64,000 nucleotides of DNA from Ganoderma boninense (Eukaryota > Basidiomycota > Agaricomycetes > Polyporales > Polyporaceae): assembly GCA_002900995.3 (NCBI GenBank), contig CM035305.1, positions 992,001 through 1,056,000 on the forward strand. Reading direction: 5' to 3'. The notes under the pieces were generated by a model, which was not told where the DNA came from, made no database searches, and saw only the letters and a program-made list of their open reading frames with translations. How positions within the stretch are numbered: the first letter of the stretch is position 1; each line of letters opens with the position of its first letter. A program made the position numbers and the translations under genes. Below are positions 40,895 to 53,723 of this stretch, in pieces.

Positions 40895-43676
40895 GGGGTC
40901 GGGTGCCTCGTTGAGAGAGATTCGCAGCGAGAGTCACAGGGGATTGGCCAAGGGTGCAGTGTGTGGAGGGACCTCGACTGCGAAGTTGCGCGAGAGCGCT
41001 GCGGCGCCATTGCTGGAGGAAGCAGGGGAATGACGTGCTCCGGAGGCGTCGAAGGGGGCTCTATTGGTCGCGTGATTGTGGGTTGCACTTGGGGGGGGGA
41101 TGAGTCGGGGATGGCACGGGGGATGCGGATCACTCGAGCAGTCGAACTTCGGAGACGGGAGAGAAGCGTCGAACACTTGCTCGGGTCAGCGGACTCTCGG
41201 AGGCTCGGAGGCGTGTCCACGGGCTCGTGTTTGAGTTGCGGCTTCGGAGATGCGAGGGCACCAACGTGATAAAGCTGAGGCTTCCCTGTGGGGCGTGACT
41301 GCCTGCGGTAAACGTGGATGAGAAAAAAATGGCGGTGGTGGGTGATTTCAGAACGGGATAACCCCCCTGCCAGGGCGAACACGAGCGATGGATGGATAAG
41401 GCCGAACAGGATACGAGATGGCCGAGGATGATACAGATGATTGAACGCCGATAGCATGCCGCGTCCTGCACCGCGGGGAGCCAGGAACTACACGCTGAAA
41501 CGGACATCGTTCGAGAGGGAAACGAGGCAAGACAGCCCGACACTGCCACAGGGTGGGCAAGGGTCTGCCTGGGTCTGCGCGTCCTCCGGTCTGTTGATGG
41601 GAACGCGTGAACCGGGCGATGTCGTCATCATCCCTCGCCTGTTGTGCGGACTAAGGCCATACTGAGAAGGTGTGATACGAGACGCCTCGCTGTACGTACG
41701 CACCAGTGCTTGGGGATGCTCTTGGGATGCCCTCGGGACCAACGGCGAAGCCATGCATGGAGCAACAATGACACCGTGCACGTCGGACGAGTCATCGCCA
41801 GGTGCCCCAGCTATCCAACACCGGCGTTGTGGCCCGGTATCCGAACACAGTCCTGCAGGCGACAAAAAGATTGGAACAAGGACAGAGCTCGGAACAGACA
41901 GTCTAGAGGCGCGCGCACGCAGCTCCCGGCGGAAACATGAAAGGCTGCTAAAACTCATCTCCGAGGGCGGGCGTTCCGTCGTCTCGCTACCCGTTGCTCG
42001 GCCACCGCTTGTACAAGCCAGCTCGCGTCCCGGTCGTCCCTGCGACCGTGTTCTTCCCCACCTTATTATGACGTCGACGCACCGCGCACGCGAGCGCGGA
42101 CGGGTCAAAAAACCCAAGAACCACGGGCTCGCGATGGCCGTGCAGCGTGTGGCCACAGATCTACAATTTGTAGTACAACGCTTGGTGGGGTGGGGCCCTG
42201 CCATGGTTAACGTTAAATTTTTGGCATCAGACTCGCAGGGCTGCCTTCAGCTGAGAGCAACCGTGACTCGGAGCTCGCGCGGGCGGGGTGGAGCGGGAGG
42301 AGCAGATGTCATCCCTCCCGGGTCCTATGCGAATGCACAACCTCTCGACGGCCCCCCATGGCCAGCTGCAGCTGCAGATTCGCATCCCAAGCCCAAATTC
42401 TGAACAACAATTGCCCAGCGCAGCGCAACGCAACCAACGCAGGGTTCGCTCCTTCTCCGGGCTCGGAACAGCGGAGCGCGGGGCAGTTTTCTTGTTCGCG
42501 TCCGGCGCACAGCGTTTCAGCGCAAATTATTGTTATGACGACCCCTTCGTGTCCATGATCCATGATCCAACGCCATCCGGCGGCGTCGCGCGCATGCCCC
42601 TTGCCCTGCTCCTCCCGGACGTCCCTCCACCGCACCACCGCACCAACATTAATGTTACTGTTACTGTAACTTAATGGCGGTGGGCGCGCTGCGCACGGAC
42701 GGCCGCCGGGTCGCGTGCCCACGTTCGCCAGGCATTGGCAAGATTCATTCATTCAATATTAATATTGATGATGGATCATATCATGGAGGGAGTTTTTTAT
42801 CGCGCTCTGTCAGTGTCCTCTGTCAGTGCTCAGGGCGCGTGCAGTCACGAGCCCCGCCCTTGCGACGAGCACAAGATGGCGGCCTTATCGATGGGACGCG
42901 ATGGGTTATCGATAGGCAGACCTGAGACCGTATGGGAGGCGGTCGCGAGGCGGAGGTCACTGGGGGGCAGCTGCAGGCGGAGTGTGATGCCGGGCACGGG
43001 TGGCGGCTAGACTGAATGGGGGAGGGGATGAAGGAATGGAACCGCGACCCAGGAGAAGGCGCAGAAGTCGCAGAAGCCTCCGTTGGGAGCGATTCCGATT
43101 GCGCGAGGCTGGCGCAGTGGCAGAGGGACGCGAGCTGTGGCCTGGCACACACGCAGCGCGCGGCGGAGGGGTGGGATGCTGAGAGTGAGAATGGGAGCGG
43201 GCCAGGGGAGGAGAATTTCGAAGATCGGGGCGAGCGACGGTGACGCGGATGCGGGGAAACAGACCCCCTCCGACTGCGTCATCATCACGTAAGCTATTAT
43301 TTCCCTGCCGGGCGACCGTCCCTGATGGGAGATAAGATCGCACGAGCCACATCCCGCTTCAGCGCCCGCTGCCGAGCTGCAACTGCGACCACAGACAGCG
43401 TCGCGCCAATTCAGACACCAGACTTTGACACCCCGTCATTCACCTCGCGGCAGAAACAAGATCCCAACCAACGCCTCCCGTCGCGCGCGCGTGAGTCATA
43501 CAGATGCGGATGGAACAGAAAACTTGGGTGCATTCAAACAGAGAGCAAGTGTACACGATGTCAAATCAATCTCGAGGCAGCTGGTAACGGATGCGTACGA
43601 GGGAACACAAAGCGGCGATGATGAGAGGGGTGGGGGGTATGTACAGACGATAGCAGCTCCACTTCAAACACTCTCT

Positions 43677-43694
43677 CCTTCCTTCCTTCCTTCC
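43677..43694. repeat. CCTT tetranucleotide microsatellite
   Basis: About four and a half tandem CCTT units form a pyrimidine-only tract on the plus strand in the gene-poor region. Confidence 0.85.
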
Positions 43695-45940
43695 TCCATT
43701 ATGATAGCTTCTTGTACAGCGGCGGAAGCGTCGAGTCAGATGAGTTCAAAAACGCGAATACGAATAGGGGGGCTCGGGACGCTATAGGGTGATGATACAG
43801 AATGTCTTGCATGATCGATTGGCGAGAGCAATGGTCGATTATAGAAAAGACAGCTGCGAGAGGACGATGGTGTTAGCGTTCTGTCTAGCGATGCAACCTG
43901 GGAGCGGAAGGGGAGACGGAGCGCACAGCGCGGAGGACCCAGGCGCTGGAGGAGAGATTGGTGGCGGTGGAGGGACGGGGTGTGATCGTAAAGAATGGAA
44001 TGAGAAGATACTCACAGGGTAAAGCGATGAGGGAAACTATGATACACAGATGCCCGGCGCGTTTACTTGAACGGGCAGGTGGGGGCGTGCGCGCCGCGCC
44101 AACCGCAGTGGCAGCACTGGGGAGAGCTCGCGGACGTCGGGCAGGGCGCGGAGTCAACGGCGCGGGAGACAGGTGCTGCTCCGATGAGGGGGGCCGAAGT
44201 ATGGGGATGCGACGAGGTCGACGCGACGGAGCGCGGGTAGGCGGGGGCAGCGGGTGCGGACGCGTGCATGGTTGGTTACGGAGGGTAGTGGCGGCGAGGG
44301 GCTGGTGGGCTCGGAAGCGGTTGAAGAGGCTCAGATGGGGATGATGAGAGCGCGAGGTGCTTGGGTGAGTTCGCAAAGGCTGAGGAAGATGATATGCGGA
44401 CGGATGTAGCTGGGGAGCGGAATGGTGAGGGGATGCGGAGGAGGAGACTCGCTTTTATGCAAGTCCGACGAAGAGTCTACATCGCCAGCGTGCGCTTGAA
44501 ATGGCCGAATGCGGCAGCCCTGAGAAGCACGCCTGTTTTTGGCATTTCAGCCACGAACCTGAGAGAACCGATAAATATTATATTAATCGAAAACTCATCT
44601 AGATTGCATCGGGCAGGCCCAATAAGGCTAGCGCCCTTGCCGCGCTAGTCCGTGTATGGGGCAGGCCACAGTGATGACAGGCGGCCACGAGATGCGCGAT
44701 CGACAACGAACCCTCCTCACGGCATACATCTTCAGATGCCGCTGGCCGTGACATGTTCGTGAAATCGCCTTGGAGTCTTGCATGGCAGGCCGCTCGAAGG
44801 CGCTTGGCTCTTTATGCATGCCACAAAGGACTCTACGACGATTCCACGAGCGTATCAGGTCCTGCGGAATGTGTGGATGTACGCCGTGCCTCCAGCTCAT
44901 CCACCGCTCTCCTCGCCCACGATTTTTTTTCGTCTCCGCCCCCCGCCGTCCGCTGTCTTTTGTCCTGACAATGGCCTCAGCTACACGCCTCCTTCCTTCT
45001 GCGGCCGCCTATCATGTCGCCGACACCGCCAATTTGATTCCTGCTCCTGTGCCACCGTCCTTCCTTTGTCCTCGCGCCGGATATTCCGTATTCTCCAACC
45101 TCCCCGCATTGTGGACAGTCTATCCGCCTCCGATCACTCCTTCAACCACTCTAACCAGTCAGCCGAGCCACAAAGGCCTTGTCCGCCAAGATTGCGTCAT
45201 GCCACGCCGTGGCTAAACGCCTCTGCGTCGCGCTATTGTCAAGGAGGCGCGAAGTATGGATGCTGGATATGGGCATTCGCCACACCGGCCACACGCTGCA
45301 TCCGAAAGAAGGCCGCGGTTGTGGACACCGGCGGGCGAAACGGTCGATACGGCCTTGGCTGTCTGGGTGGACGTGTGCGGGACATCTCCGTGAGCTTCTT
45401 TCGTGCCCTTTCCCATTATTCATTGCGCTCGCGGTTCCCATATGTGCCGCTGGTTTCCTTTTCCCCTCTGCCCTCGCGCGCGCGATGGATCTCAAAGGCT
45501 GTCAGAGGTGATCGCATCGCGATTTTCCACGGGGGTAACGGCAGAGGAACGTTAATTCTGGTGTCGGACGACGATGTGCGTCGATGTGATGCTCACCTCG
45601 GCTCACCCGACGTCTCTGCTCGATGTCTGCGCTTGTCGTCGCTACCCACCGCACGTCCTGGAGAGGCCAGACCGCCGAGATCCACCTCCTGCGCTCTCGC
45701 CAGCCCATACGCGCGCTGCCCAACGCCTGTCTTGCGTGAGCACCTTTCGCGCGCCGCCCTTCCTCGGACATAGTGGGTCGATCACTGCCCACGTCTGTCC
45801 ATGCATGATTGCCTGGTTCTGTGGCCGCCGTGCGTGCTTCGGTGTTCCCCGCCGCGCGCAAGAGCGACAAGAGCGAAGGTTCTCCTTAAACGACGCGTTC
45901 ACGACGGGAAGGCAGCCTGCCTCGTCCCCACCCCGACGGA

Positions 45941-45966
45941 GGCTGGCCCTGCGCACAGGGCCAGCC
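45941..45966. repeat. Perfect GC-rich inverted repeat (11-bp stem, 4-nt loop)
   Basis: GGCTGGCCCTG at 45941-45951 and CAGGGCCAGCC at 45956-45966 are exact reverse complements around a CGCA loop. It would fold as a strong hairpin in RNA from either strand. No coding gene covers it. Confidence 0.9.
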
Positions 45967-48900
45967 TGGCCCGCTCTGGCCCGCGCAGAGAGCGGGAGGC
46001 ACGCTGAGCGAAAGAGACGCGTGCGAGAGGGAGAGCTTCGGGAGGTGGTAACGTAAGGGGGCAAATCCTGTCAGGAACGCGAGGCGGAATGAGGGATTGA
46101 CGATATTCCGGCGGCAGCGACACTCGGGGCAGGCCCCGCGGCAGAGGACGGCGCACAGAAGAAGAGAACTCGGAAACACGCTGCGCGGGCAGCGAAGACG
46201 GCAGATCCAAATGCAATTCCCGCCAGCCCGGGGGTTCGCGACTCGCGCGTCCACGCGCCGCGTTTATATGACCGGCCCTGGCAGTGCGCTCACACATGCA
46301 CGCTTCTCGCGTCGCCCCTCGGGCGCTCGCCATCGTCACGCTTTTGCACCCTCGCGTCGTCTAGGAAGGAAGGGTTTCATGCGAGTGGAGACGCGCGCAG
46401 ACTGTGCTTCTGCTCGAGGCAGACGGAGGGCTGCCCAGCTGCCATTGCGCGCACGAGACCTGTCCACGCCGTCGCTCGGAGCGCACGTGAGGGGCTTCTC
46501 TTACGCGCGTCGACGTCGACCCCCGGTGCGACGGCCCTGGTCCCTTCGTGCACGCCCGCTCAGACCCCACTGCGATCCTCCCGGGTCGCCTCGCGAGCAC
46601 TCGAGGGTCCTTCCCACCGTCCACATTGCTCCGCGTCCACCAGTGAATACGTGTTTGTCTGCTACACGCCCTCGCCTACAGCATCTTCTCGCCGCGTCAC
46701 ACGAGAAGGAGAAAGCAAGGCACGCCCCAGTGCTAGAGCGGTACTCCGCAAATAAACCGCTTTCACGCCCGCAGCGTGCATCCATTTGCCTGCAGGCAGA
46801 TTCAGAGAACAAGGCCCCCCTGCATCTTCTTGAAGTTCTGCAGAGCCGCCACACGCCGCCCCCGGATCCGATCCGATCTGGCCCCCCACAGACCCTTGTT
46901 CGTTTTGAGCACAACACGCATTCATATGCATCCACACGCTTCTCTCCTAGCTGCCCGCCCCCAGCGCTCGACGCTCTTCACCGACGCCCGCGGCCACCCG
47001 ACGCCGACCTCCTCGCTGCACCGGAGAACACACGCGCACCCCAATCGTCGCGGTCTCCCAGGCGCCGTCTCTATGTCCGCATCCGTCAAACATGCTCATC
47101 ATGCTCAGCCGTTCAACCCCACACGCATGTGGCCCAGCCGCACAGAAGCGTCCTGATGTCCCGATTTCTCGAATACGGACGATGGTCCCCCCGCTATCTC
47201 CCGTGTCGACCACAGCACTACTACCCGCCCACGCCCGCATATACCTGCCTATTCCGCTCATCAGCCAAGGAACATGGAGGCCGACGGTCTGAACAGGCAT
47301 CAATGTCGACTCCGACTCGGGGAATACACGGCTACTCACTTATCCACGGGCCCCGGGGCTCGTCCTCCTCGGAATGGCTAGCCTAGCGCTCGCCCCAACC
47401 CAACCCGAAGTCGAACACATCGCACGCACGCTCGTCCGCCCCCAGGATTCTCGCACACGCCGTCACGCTCTGCGCCGATTTGGCTGGTGCGCCCCGGCCT
47501 TACGATGCTGGGGATTTGGGGGGAGGGGGGGTTCGGGGCGGGTGCACTGTGTCCGATGCCGGCGTCGCGGAGTCCGGCGAGCGAGTGACCGTGCGGGCGT
47601 CCGAGTCCGATTCGTACCCTCGCTCGAGTCACCGTGGCGGTTGGTCGCTGGCAGGCGGGCCGGGCCGCGTATACGTTAAACAAGGGCTGGGGACGAGGCC
47701 GCGGTCGTGGATATGTCACTGTGCAGATCACGCCCAAGAAGTGCAACGGTCGCGTTTCGCGTACGTACGTAGCAGGCTGCCATAGCCATGGATATCGGTA
47801 CTTGTGAGCGTGTGTGTGTCAGCCGGCAGTGGTGGCGCTCTGTGCCAACGAGAACGGTGCCCCGGATGGCCAAGCTCGTTGTCTGAGTCTCGTCGTCGCG
47901 GCCGCTCATGTGAGCGGTCGTCCGCGTGTCGAAGGAGGCTTGGCTGCCGCCGTGACATCGGAGCGTCGCAGTGCGTCTGCCTGCGGGGACTTTTCGAGAA
48001 GTGCGCGCATATACGAATTTTCGGATGCAAATACGCCGCCAGAGGACGTGCCAGTGGTCGGTGGCATGATTCAGCCTTCTTAGGGCCACTGTGCGCCCTG
48101 GTCCCTCTGACTATCACAAAGATTGTACCTTCGTGCTGGTGATCATCCATCTATCCTGCGAAGAATATTCCGCGCAGCCGTAATCGGGTTCGCGGAGTCG
48201 GTGAAGCTGGATGCGTGGGTATAATTGACTATTTACTTCCTAGTTCTTTCCGGCTTGACTGATATCAGCTTCCCCACACAGGCTTCCTGCCCGCAGACGA
48301 CCGCAACACAGCCCGGTGTAATAAGTGCTTATCCAGCGCAAAGCAGCTGTTAATCCAAACACAGTCACCAGGATATCCAAGACCTCCACCTAGCGGCGCT
48401 AGCAGTGAAACCCCACAATGGGAACCCAACGTCCACCCTCACCCCAGACACGTGTCTACAGAACCTGTTTGTTGTCCTCCAGTACAGCACTCGTACAGCC
48501 CGTACTTATCACGGTCACGCCACCCACCCACGACCCGGAAGGCCTCAGGCACTCTGCACTCTGCGCGACGACACGACCCGGGCGGAGCGCTCGCAGCCTC
48601 GCCAAAGAGGCGTGCCATCCAAACGGCCCTGCACAGCCTCCGGACGTAACTCTCGTCAAACGCTGCGCAGGCCCATGGGCTATGGCAGGCCGCACGCACC
48701 GTGCCGTGCCCTGCAGAATGCTCAGTGGACCGTGGCCGGCCTCGAGGCGTGCGTGCCGGCATCGCCCACTGGCACCCTATGTAGCCTGAGAGGCGCGCCG
48801 GCTCGTGGGGCTTCGTCCGAATCCTCCGCCCGAATGTCACTGTTCGAAGCCGAGAGGCGAGGGGCGTGGGGCACTAAGGAGCAGGGTTTGGGGTTCAATA

Positions 48901-50549
48901 CATACTTGCGCATTCAATGTTCATTCAGTGATTCAATCGCGGGTCTGCCGCGTGTGCAGTGGTCCGCTGTGGCAGCTGGCGCGGGCGAGGAGGGCATTCA
49001 AACAGAGCCAGGGCCACGACGAGGACCCTGGTTCCGAGCGCGCCGCAGACCTCGGAATCACGTTGTCTGGTGCTTGAGGTACATAGCTGCATAGCCGGGC
49101 CCGACCTATATCCCCCCCTTCGAACTTCGAACGGCGTCCGCTGCTCGCCATGTGTGGTTACATGTCGTGCGGCGCGACGCCAGGCCACGGTCCACCGTCG
49201 AGGATGTCGAGATCAGGACATGATGTGCCATGATATCGTCTCAGCGCACGCCCTGGCCCGTTCCCGTCCGAGTTCTCGTGCTCAGGGCGGTGTAGACTCG
49301 TTCGTGATGCAGCGTTGTACTTGCCGTATCGCTCCTGCCAAGACGGTGTGAGATGTGATATTGACTGGCTGAGCACTGACTGGGGCCGCTCGCACCTGCC
49401 TTGCGGCAGTACAGCTGCGGCGCTGAGATCACGCGAACGAGGGGTGCCTCGGGCATGCCAGCTTCTGGCTTGAGCTTGTCCTTTGATCGCAGGGAGGACG
49501 GTGGAACGACTGGCTGCACGCACCTCCTTGTGAGTCCACCTTCTCGCCCGAACCAGGCTGTGGGGCGAGCGGCTCTGCCCAGACTGCTGCCGCCTCCAGC
49601 GTCGGCGATAGGCATCTTCGGGCGACAGCGCGTCCTATGTAGCATTCCGGGCATTCAGTTTCGTGCGCAGGGATATTGAGTCAACGCTGACGTCGACGGT
49701 TCGACACGCGTGCCCTGGCTGATCCTGGCTGATCCTGATCGGAAAAAGCCGCCGAACCACAGCATTTCCGCTTTTCCATCCTGGCTCAGTTCTTTGTTCG
49801 AATGCTGGTGTCACTAGGTGCGCGGGGCGGCTTGTACATGAACCGATCGTCGAGTTGCTCGGGACATTAGCACGATAAGTAGACAGAAATAGTGGGACAC
49901 ACGTCGATTGCGAGCGAGAATAGATGTGTACCCACATAATGGGCATTACAGTATGCGTCGGGCGGATGACAGAGCACTCGCTGACCCACCGACCCTGCAG
50001 CGCGAAGATGTAAGGAGTGAGCGTGAATGACACTGAACAGACACTGGCAGACTTGAGACAGAGACAGAGAAGGCTGTCAGTCGTTCGGAGAAAAAAACTA
50101 GCATTAACGTACAACATCATCTTCTGCGTATGGCACTCCCCCGCCTCGCTTCGCACGCCCCCCAAGTCGAGTGACGGCAGCCCTGCGTTGACGCGAGCAG
50201 TGGCCGGCGGCCAGGACACCCGCTCCCCTCGCATCGGGCGTCGTGCATCTCGCTCCCCGTCGCTTCCCGTTCACCCCTAATCACGACTGAGCGAGCGACC
50301 TGGCCCTAATCTCCGAAGCATCGCGCTACCCGACGACTTCCCTCGCAAGCCTCGACCTGCTCGGACTCGCCGCACCCGCTTCGACGCAGAAGCCTCTCCT
50401 CGCCCTTCTCGTCTTCTTCCACCGCTCCGCTCTCTTCCGCTCCGTCCGCGTATCGTGTGCGCACCATGATATGAGCCTGTTCATGAAGTCCGACCCTGGG
50501 CCCTGGCCCACATCTTCATTCCATTCCACCGTGGGCACGGACGCGGACT

Positions 50550-53500
50550 TTAGGTGGTCCCAGCGGCGCCGTCCGCCCCTCCGATGGCCTTTGCCCGCTT
50601 TGGCGCGAGCGCATACCACTCCGGCACCTCGTTTGCCTTGGGCACCGCGCGGCGTCGGAGCTCCCTGACCTCCGCCTCCTCCTCGAGCTCGCGTTGCCTC
50701 CTGCGCTCCTCTGCTTGCTGCTCGAGCTCGCGCACCCGCGCCCGACGCCCTTCCTCGAACCGATTGCGGTCTTGTACTCGCGCGTCAGTTGCAAAGTCGA
50801 AGCCGACCGGCACAGTCCGGTGTACCTCCGCGCGCCGCTGCGCCATCGTGGACTCGTGTGCAGCATGCAATGCTTTGAAGTCCGGGATTGGGTGGTGCCC
50901 AGCGGTGTTCGCATGGGAGCGCTTGAGAGACTGGCCGTTGCCGTTAGATGAGCTCGTGCTCGCGCCGGACCCGCTGAGCTTGTCGGGTTGCTGCTCTACC
51001 GCCGCCTTGCTGCGACCTAAGGTGCGCGTCGACGTTGCGAACGTGAATTCCTGAGGTATAGTGGGCTTCGCAGGTGGAAGGTTTGCGGTCTAGAAGCAAT
51101 ACGCAATTAGCAACATCTTCTCGACGGTGGCGGCGCTCGAGCTAAATGGATGCGCGGTGCAGCGAGATTGAAGTCAACCGGAGATGCGCGAAGGTGAATG
51201 CGTAGTGTGCGACCCGGCCCACATACAAATTAGTTATGGGGTCAAAGCGAATAGGGGTCTTGCGGGCACATGAATGCGCAACGCCATCCAGAGATCGCGA
51301 AGCTACTGAGTTGCGAGCCCAGGCCGCGGCAGTGCGTTACGGTAAACGCAACTTCTATCGCAGCAAGACCTATTCACACCTGAGAATCCCTCGAAAAAAG
51401 AATCGAAAAGATACGTTCTCAAAAACGCAAGACAAGCACCAAAACCTGACGCGACGGTAAGGAAAGGACGTACCGGTCTATCACCACTCGCAGACGTCGA
51501 GGAGCTCTGCCTATTTCCATCCGTCATCTCGTCACCCTCGGCGACGTTTTCCCTGTGAAGGACGACAGAGGCCCCTGATCTGCCGTGGTTCGCGGCTGAG
51601 GAGGCGGCACTTGAACCACTCTGGGACGACGTCTTGCCAGCTCCCGACCGAGTTATGGCTCGCATCGCAGGCCCGTCCGCCTCTTCCCCGCCAGGAACGC
51701 CCTGGGGCTGCGACGACGACCGCGACGCGGTCAGCCCAGGCCGGCGACTGGGCTGCTCACTGGACTTCGCCTTTCGCTTTGCAGCGCGATCCGCGCCTGT
51801 CGCGGGCAGTTTTGCAGCCGTCGCTGTCGCCGTGCCCGTCACCGCCACCTTGGGGGTCATTCCGCGGGTGCCAACGCCACCGCGTCGCGTACAAGATGCG
51901 AGCCCTGGGCCTGCGAGAGCAGCCGCCGAGACATTTTTCGCTCGCGAAGGCTGCAGGGCTGGCTTGCGGGGCCTGAGCTCCTTCGAGGAGGAGGGCTCCT
52001 GTCTCGCGGGTAGTGTCTTGCCCCGCTTGTGCTGCCGCGCCGGCAGGTCCTCGGCAGGTGAGGGGGCGCGCTTCACAGAGGTCCGCATTGGGGAAGGTGG
52101 GCCGTCTGGGAGTTCTGAGGATGAGGATGAAGGCAGGGCGAGGTGATTAGCGACTATTGCGAGCGCTGCATTTTCGCCAGACGAATCCATGGCCGCTGGT
52201 GAAGTGGGTGTTACTCCGAGTTTCCGTGGAGATAGTTGCGAGAGCGTCAGGTAGTCTCGGTCGCCGACCGATTGTGCGGGTTGTTGATCGCTGACTGAAT
52301 GCTCCGGTTCGTGCTTCGGAGGATTATCATCCGAATGTACGGGCGTTGGTATTGTTGAGTGAAGGGCGGTTGCAGTAACGGACGGCATTTCATTTGCATG
52401 TTCATCAACAACTTCTTCCCTGCGTTCCGGTATTGACTCGTGTGAGCTAGAATGTAACCTTACAGGTCAGGTACACCTCAAAATTAACCAGGGGCACTAA
52501 ACGCACTTCTGGGTGTTGGCGATGAGCTTCTGGCCAAAGGACAAAAGTGTACCGGCCAGCCCACCACTCTGGAAGGGTTTGACCTCAGCCTGCACGGTGG
52601 GGGCACTTGGCTCGTTGGACCCCGCCACCATCGAACCGCTAGAACTCGCGGCAACTGTTTCAGAAGGACCTCCCTGCAGGGGGCGACGGCGAAGGGTGAG
52701 CGCGGGTTTCTTGCCAGACGACGAGAGTTTGCGGGCCAAGCTCGCGGTAACCGGTTTGAGTTTGGCAGGATTCAAGCTGCCTCCCGCAGGAACCACCTGG
52801 AGAACCAATGAGATGTCAGGTCAGAATCCATCTAAACCATATATTCCATTGAAAATATTTGTAAGTACCCGCTTCCGCTTCGCTTTTTCGCCGCAGGGGT
52901 CGTTCTTCCGTCTCTGCGTGAGATTTGTTCTAGAAGACACCTTGACTTTCCCCTTCTTGGAAGGACTGGTCGGATTGTCTGTCTCCTGCAATGAATCCGA
53001 CAGGCTCGGGGCGGAAGCGACCGTGGAAGCCGCTACAGGGTCGCGGGTGCCACTATCTGGAATTGCATGCGGAGATTCCTGTACGACCTCGGTGGCAATT
53101 CTCTCTGTGGGGGGCAACGGCTCTACAAATTCATGGTGTGGCGACGGATCACTGAGCGGCACGCTGGTATCGAATGGGGGGCGGCAGGGCGAGAGATGAC
53201 TCAAGGTAAGAGCGCTGTGAGCGTACCGTGGACTGGCATCAAGCGAGGGTTGTTCTTCTGACAGGAAATTATCGCCATCATCCGCCATAAGCAGAATATT
53301 ATCGCCATGTGGTTGGGAAGAGGGTATTTGGAAGGAGGGGTCTTGATTACGAAAGGGCGAGAGGTCCTCGGAGAGGGCGGCGGAGAGCTCTTGGGCAACA
53401 TTGGCTCTATAAGGAGTTGCTACCCCAGGACGAGGTCGGAGAGATGATCGTATGGGCGCTGCGCGCATCGGTTTGGGGCGCGGAGTAAGCTCTGCGAGAG

Positions 53501-53723
53501 TAAGGGGTGGTTGTACGGTGGGTTGCGGAGGCGGGGGGGTGCCGAATGTATCATTGGCGTTATTGAAAAAATCGAGGGTGTTGTCATCGAGGAGCAGGTC
53601 ATCGGTTTGACGAGCTGTAGCAGGGATTTGGAAGGAGGACTCGGAAAAGTCGCCGGTAGCAGAAGTGTCCGAGAGATCGGGGATATGACGGAGACTGAGT
53701 TCAGCCATGGCAAGTCTAGACAT
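50550..53723 (-). CDS. Microtubule-associated protein with C-terminal TPX2 domain
   Basis: The last exon (about 51091-50550) reads PTIPQEFTFATSTR and, later, VPVGFDFATDARVQDRNRFEEG, a basic/acidic coiled helix REQQAEERRRQRELEEEAEV-like stretch, then RELRRRAVPKANEVPEWYALAPKR. This matches the TPX2 C-terminal domain pattern: F-x-F-x-TD-x-R, long charged helix, LR-x3-V-x-KA-x-x-VP-x-WY. The upstream exons form a disordered, Ser/Pro-rich region of some 700 residues with LxELTPRPKPMRAAPIRSSLRPRPG and basic patches (RKRVLTNIF, KRGKTLPAR). The start is MSRLAMAELSLRHIPDLSD at 53723, with a second Met at 53708. Exon 3 ends at a GTACGT donor (51473) and joins exon 4 after TTCTAG. By family it would bind microtubules in spindle assembly. 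Full TPX2 features (Aurora-binding N-terminus) are not obvious. Confidence 0.8.

Larger units (their letters stand above)
31721..50549. other. Long gene-poor region (about 19 kb)
   Basis: No protein family can be supported here on either strand. Long open frames occur (for example 35850-36854 minus, 40546-41457 minus, 44778-45773 plus, 46097-47386 plus), but their translations are Arg/Ser/Pro/Cys-rich and look like GC-driven chance frames. Visible structure includes a C10 run (38361-38370), a G9 run (41091-41099), a GATATG triplet repeat (40877-40894), a CCTT repeat (43677-43694), AT-rich palindromes (42645-42656, 42753-42768), a GC-rich hairpin (45941-45966) and short direct repeats near 49715-49740. 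The plus strand is purine-rich at about 42.9-44.4 kb and pyrimidine-rich at about 44.9-47.4 kb. It may carry non-coding transcripts, regulatory DNA or decayed mobile elements. Confidence 0.5.

Noticed and set aside
40546..41457. 303-codon open frame on the minus strand
   Set aside because: Composition follows local pyrimidine bias and includes a simple-repeat translation (ISISISI); no family resemblance.
44778..45773. 331-codon open frame on the plus strand, plus an ATG at 44970
   Set aside because: No family match; more consistent with pyrimidine-rich non-coding or leader DNA.
46097..47386. 429-codon open frame on the plus strand
   Set aside because: Translation is Arg/Pro/His-rich with no domain, and the frame lies in C-rich DNA where stop codons are rare. 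Probably chance.
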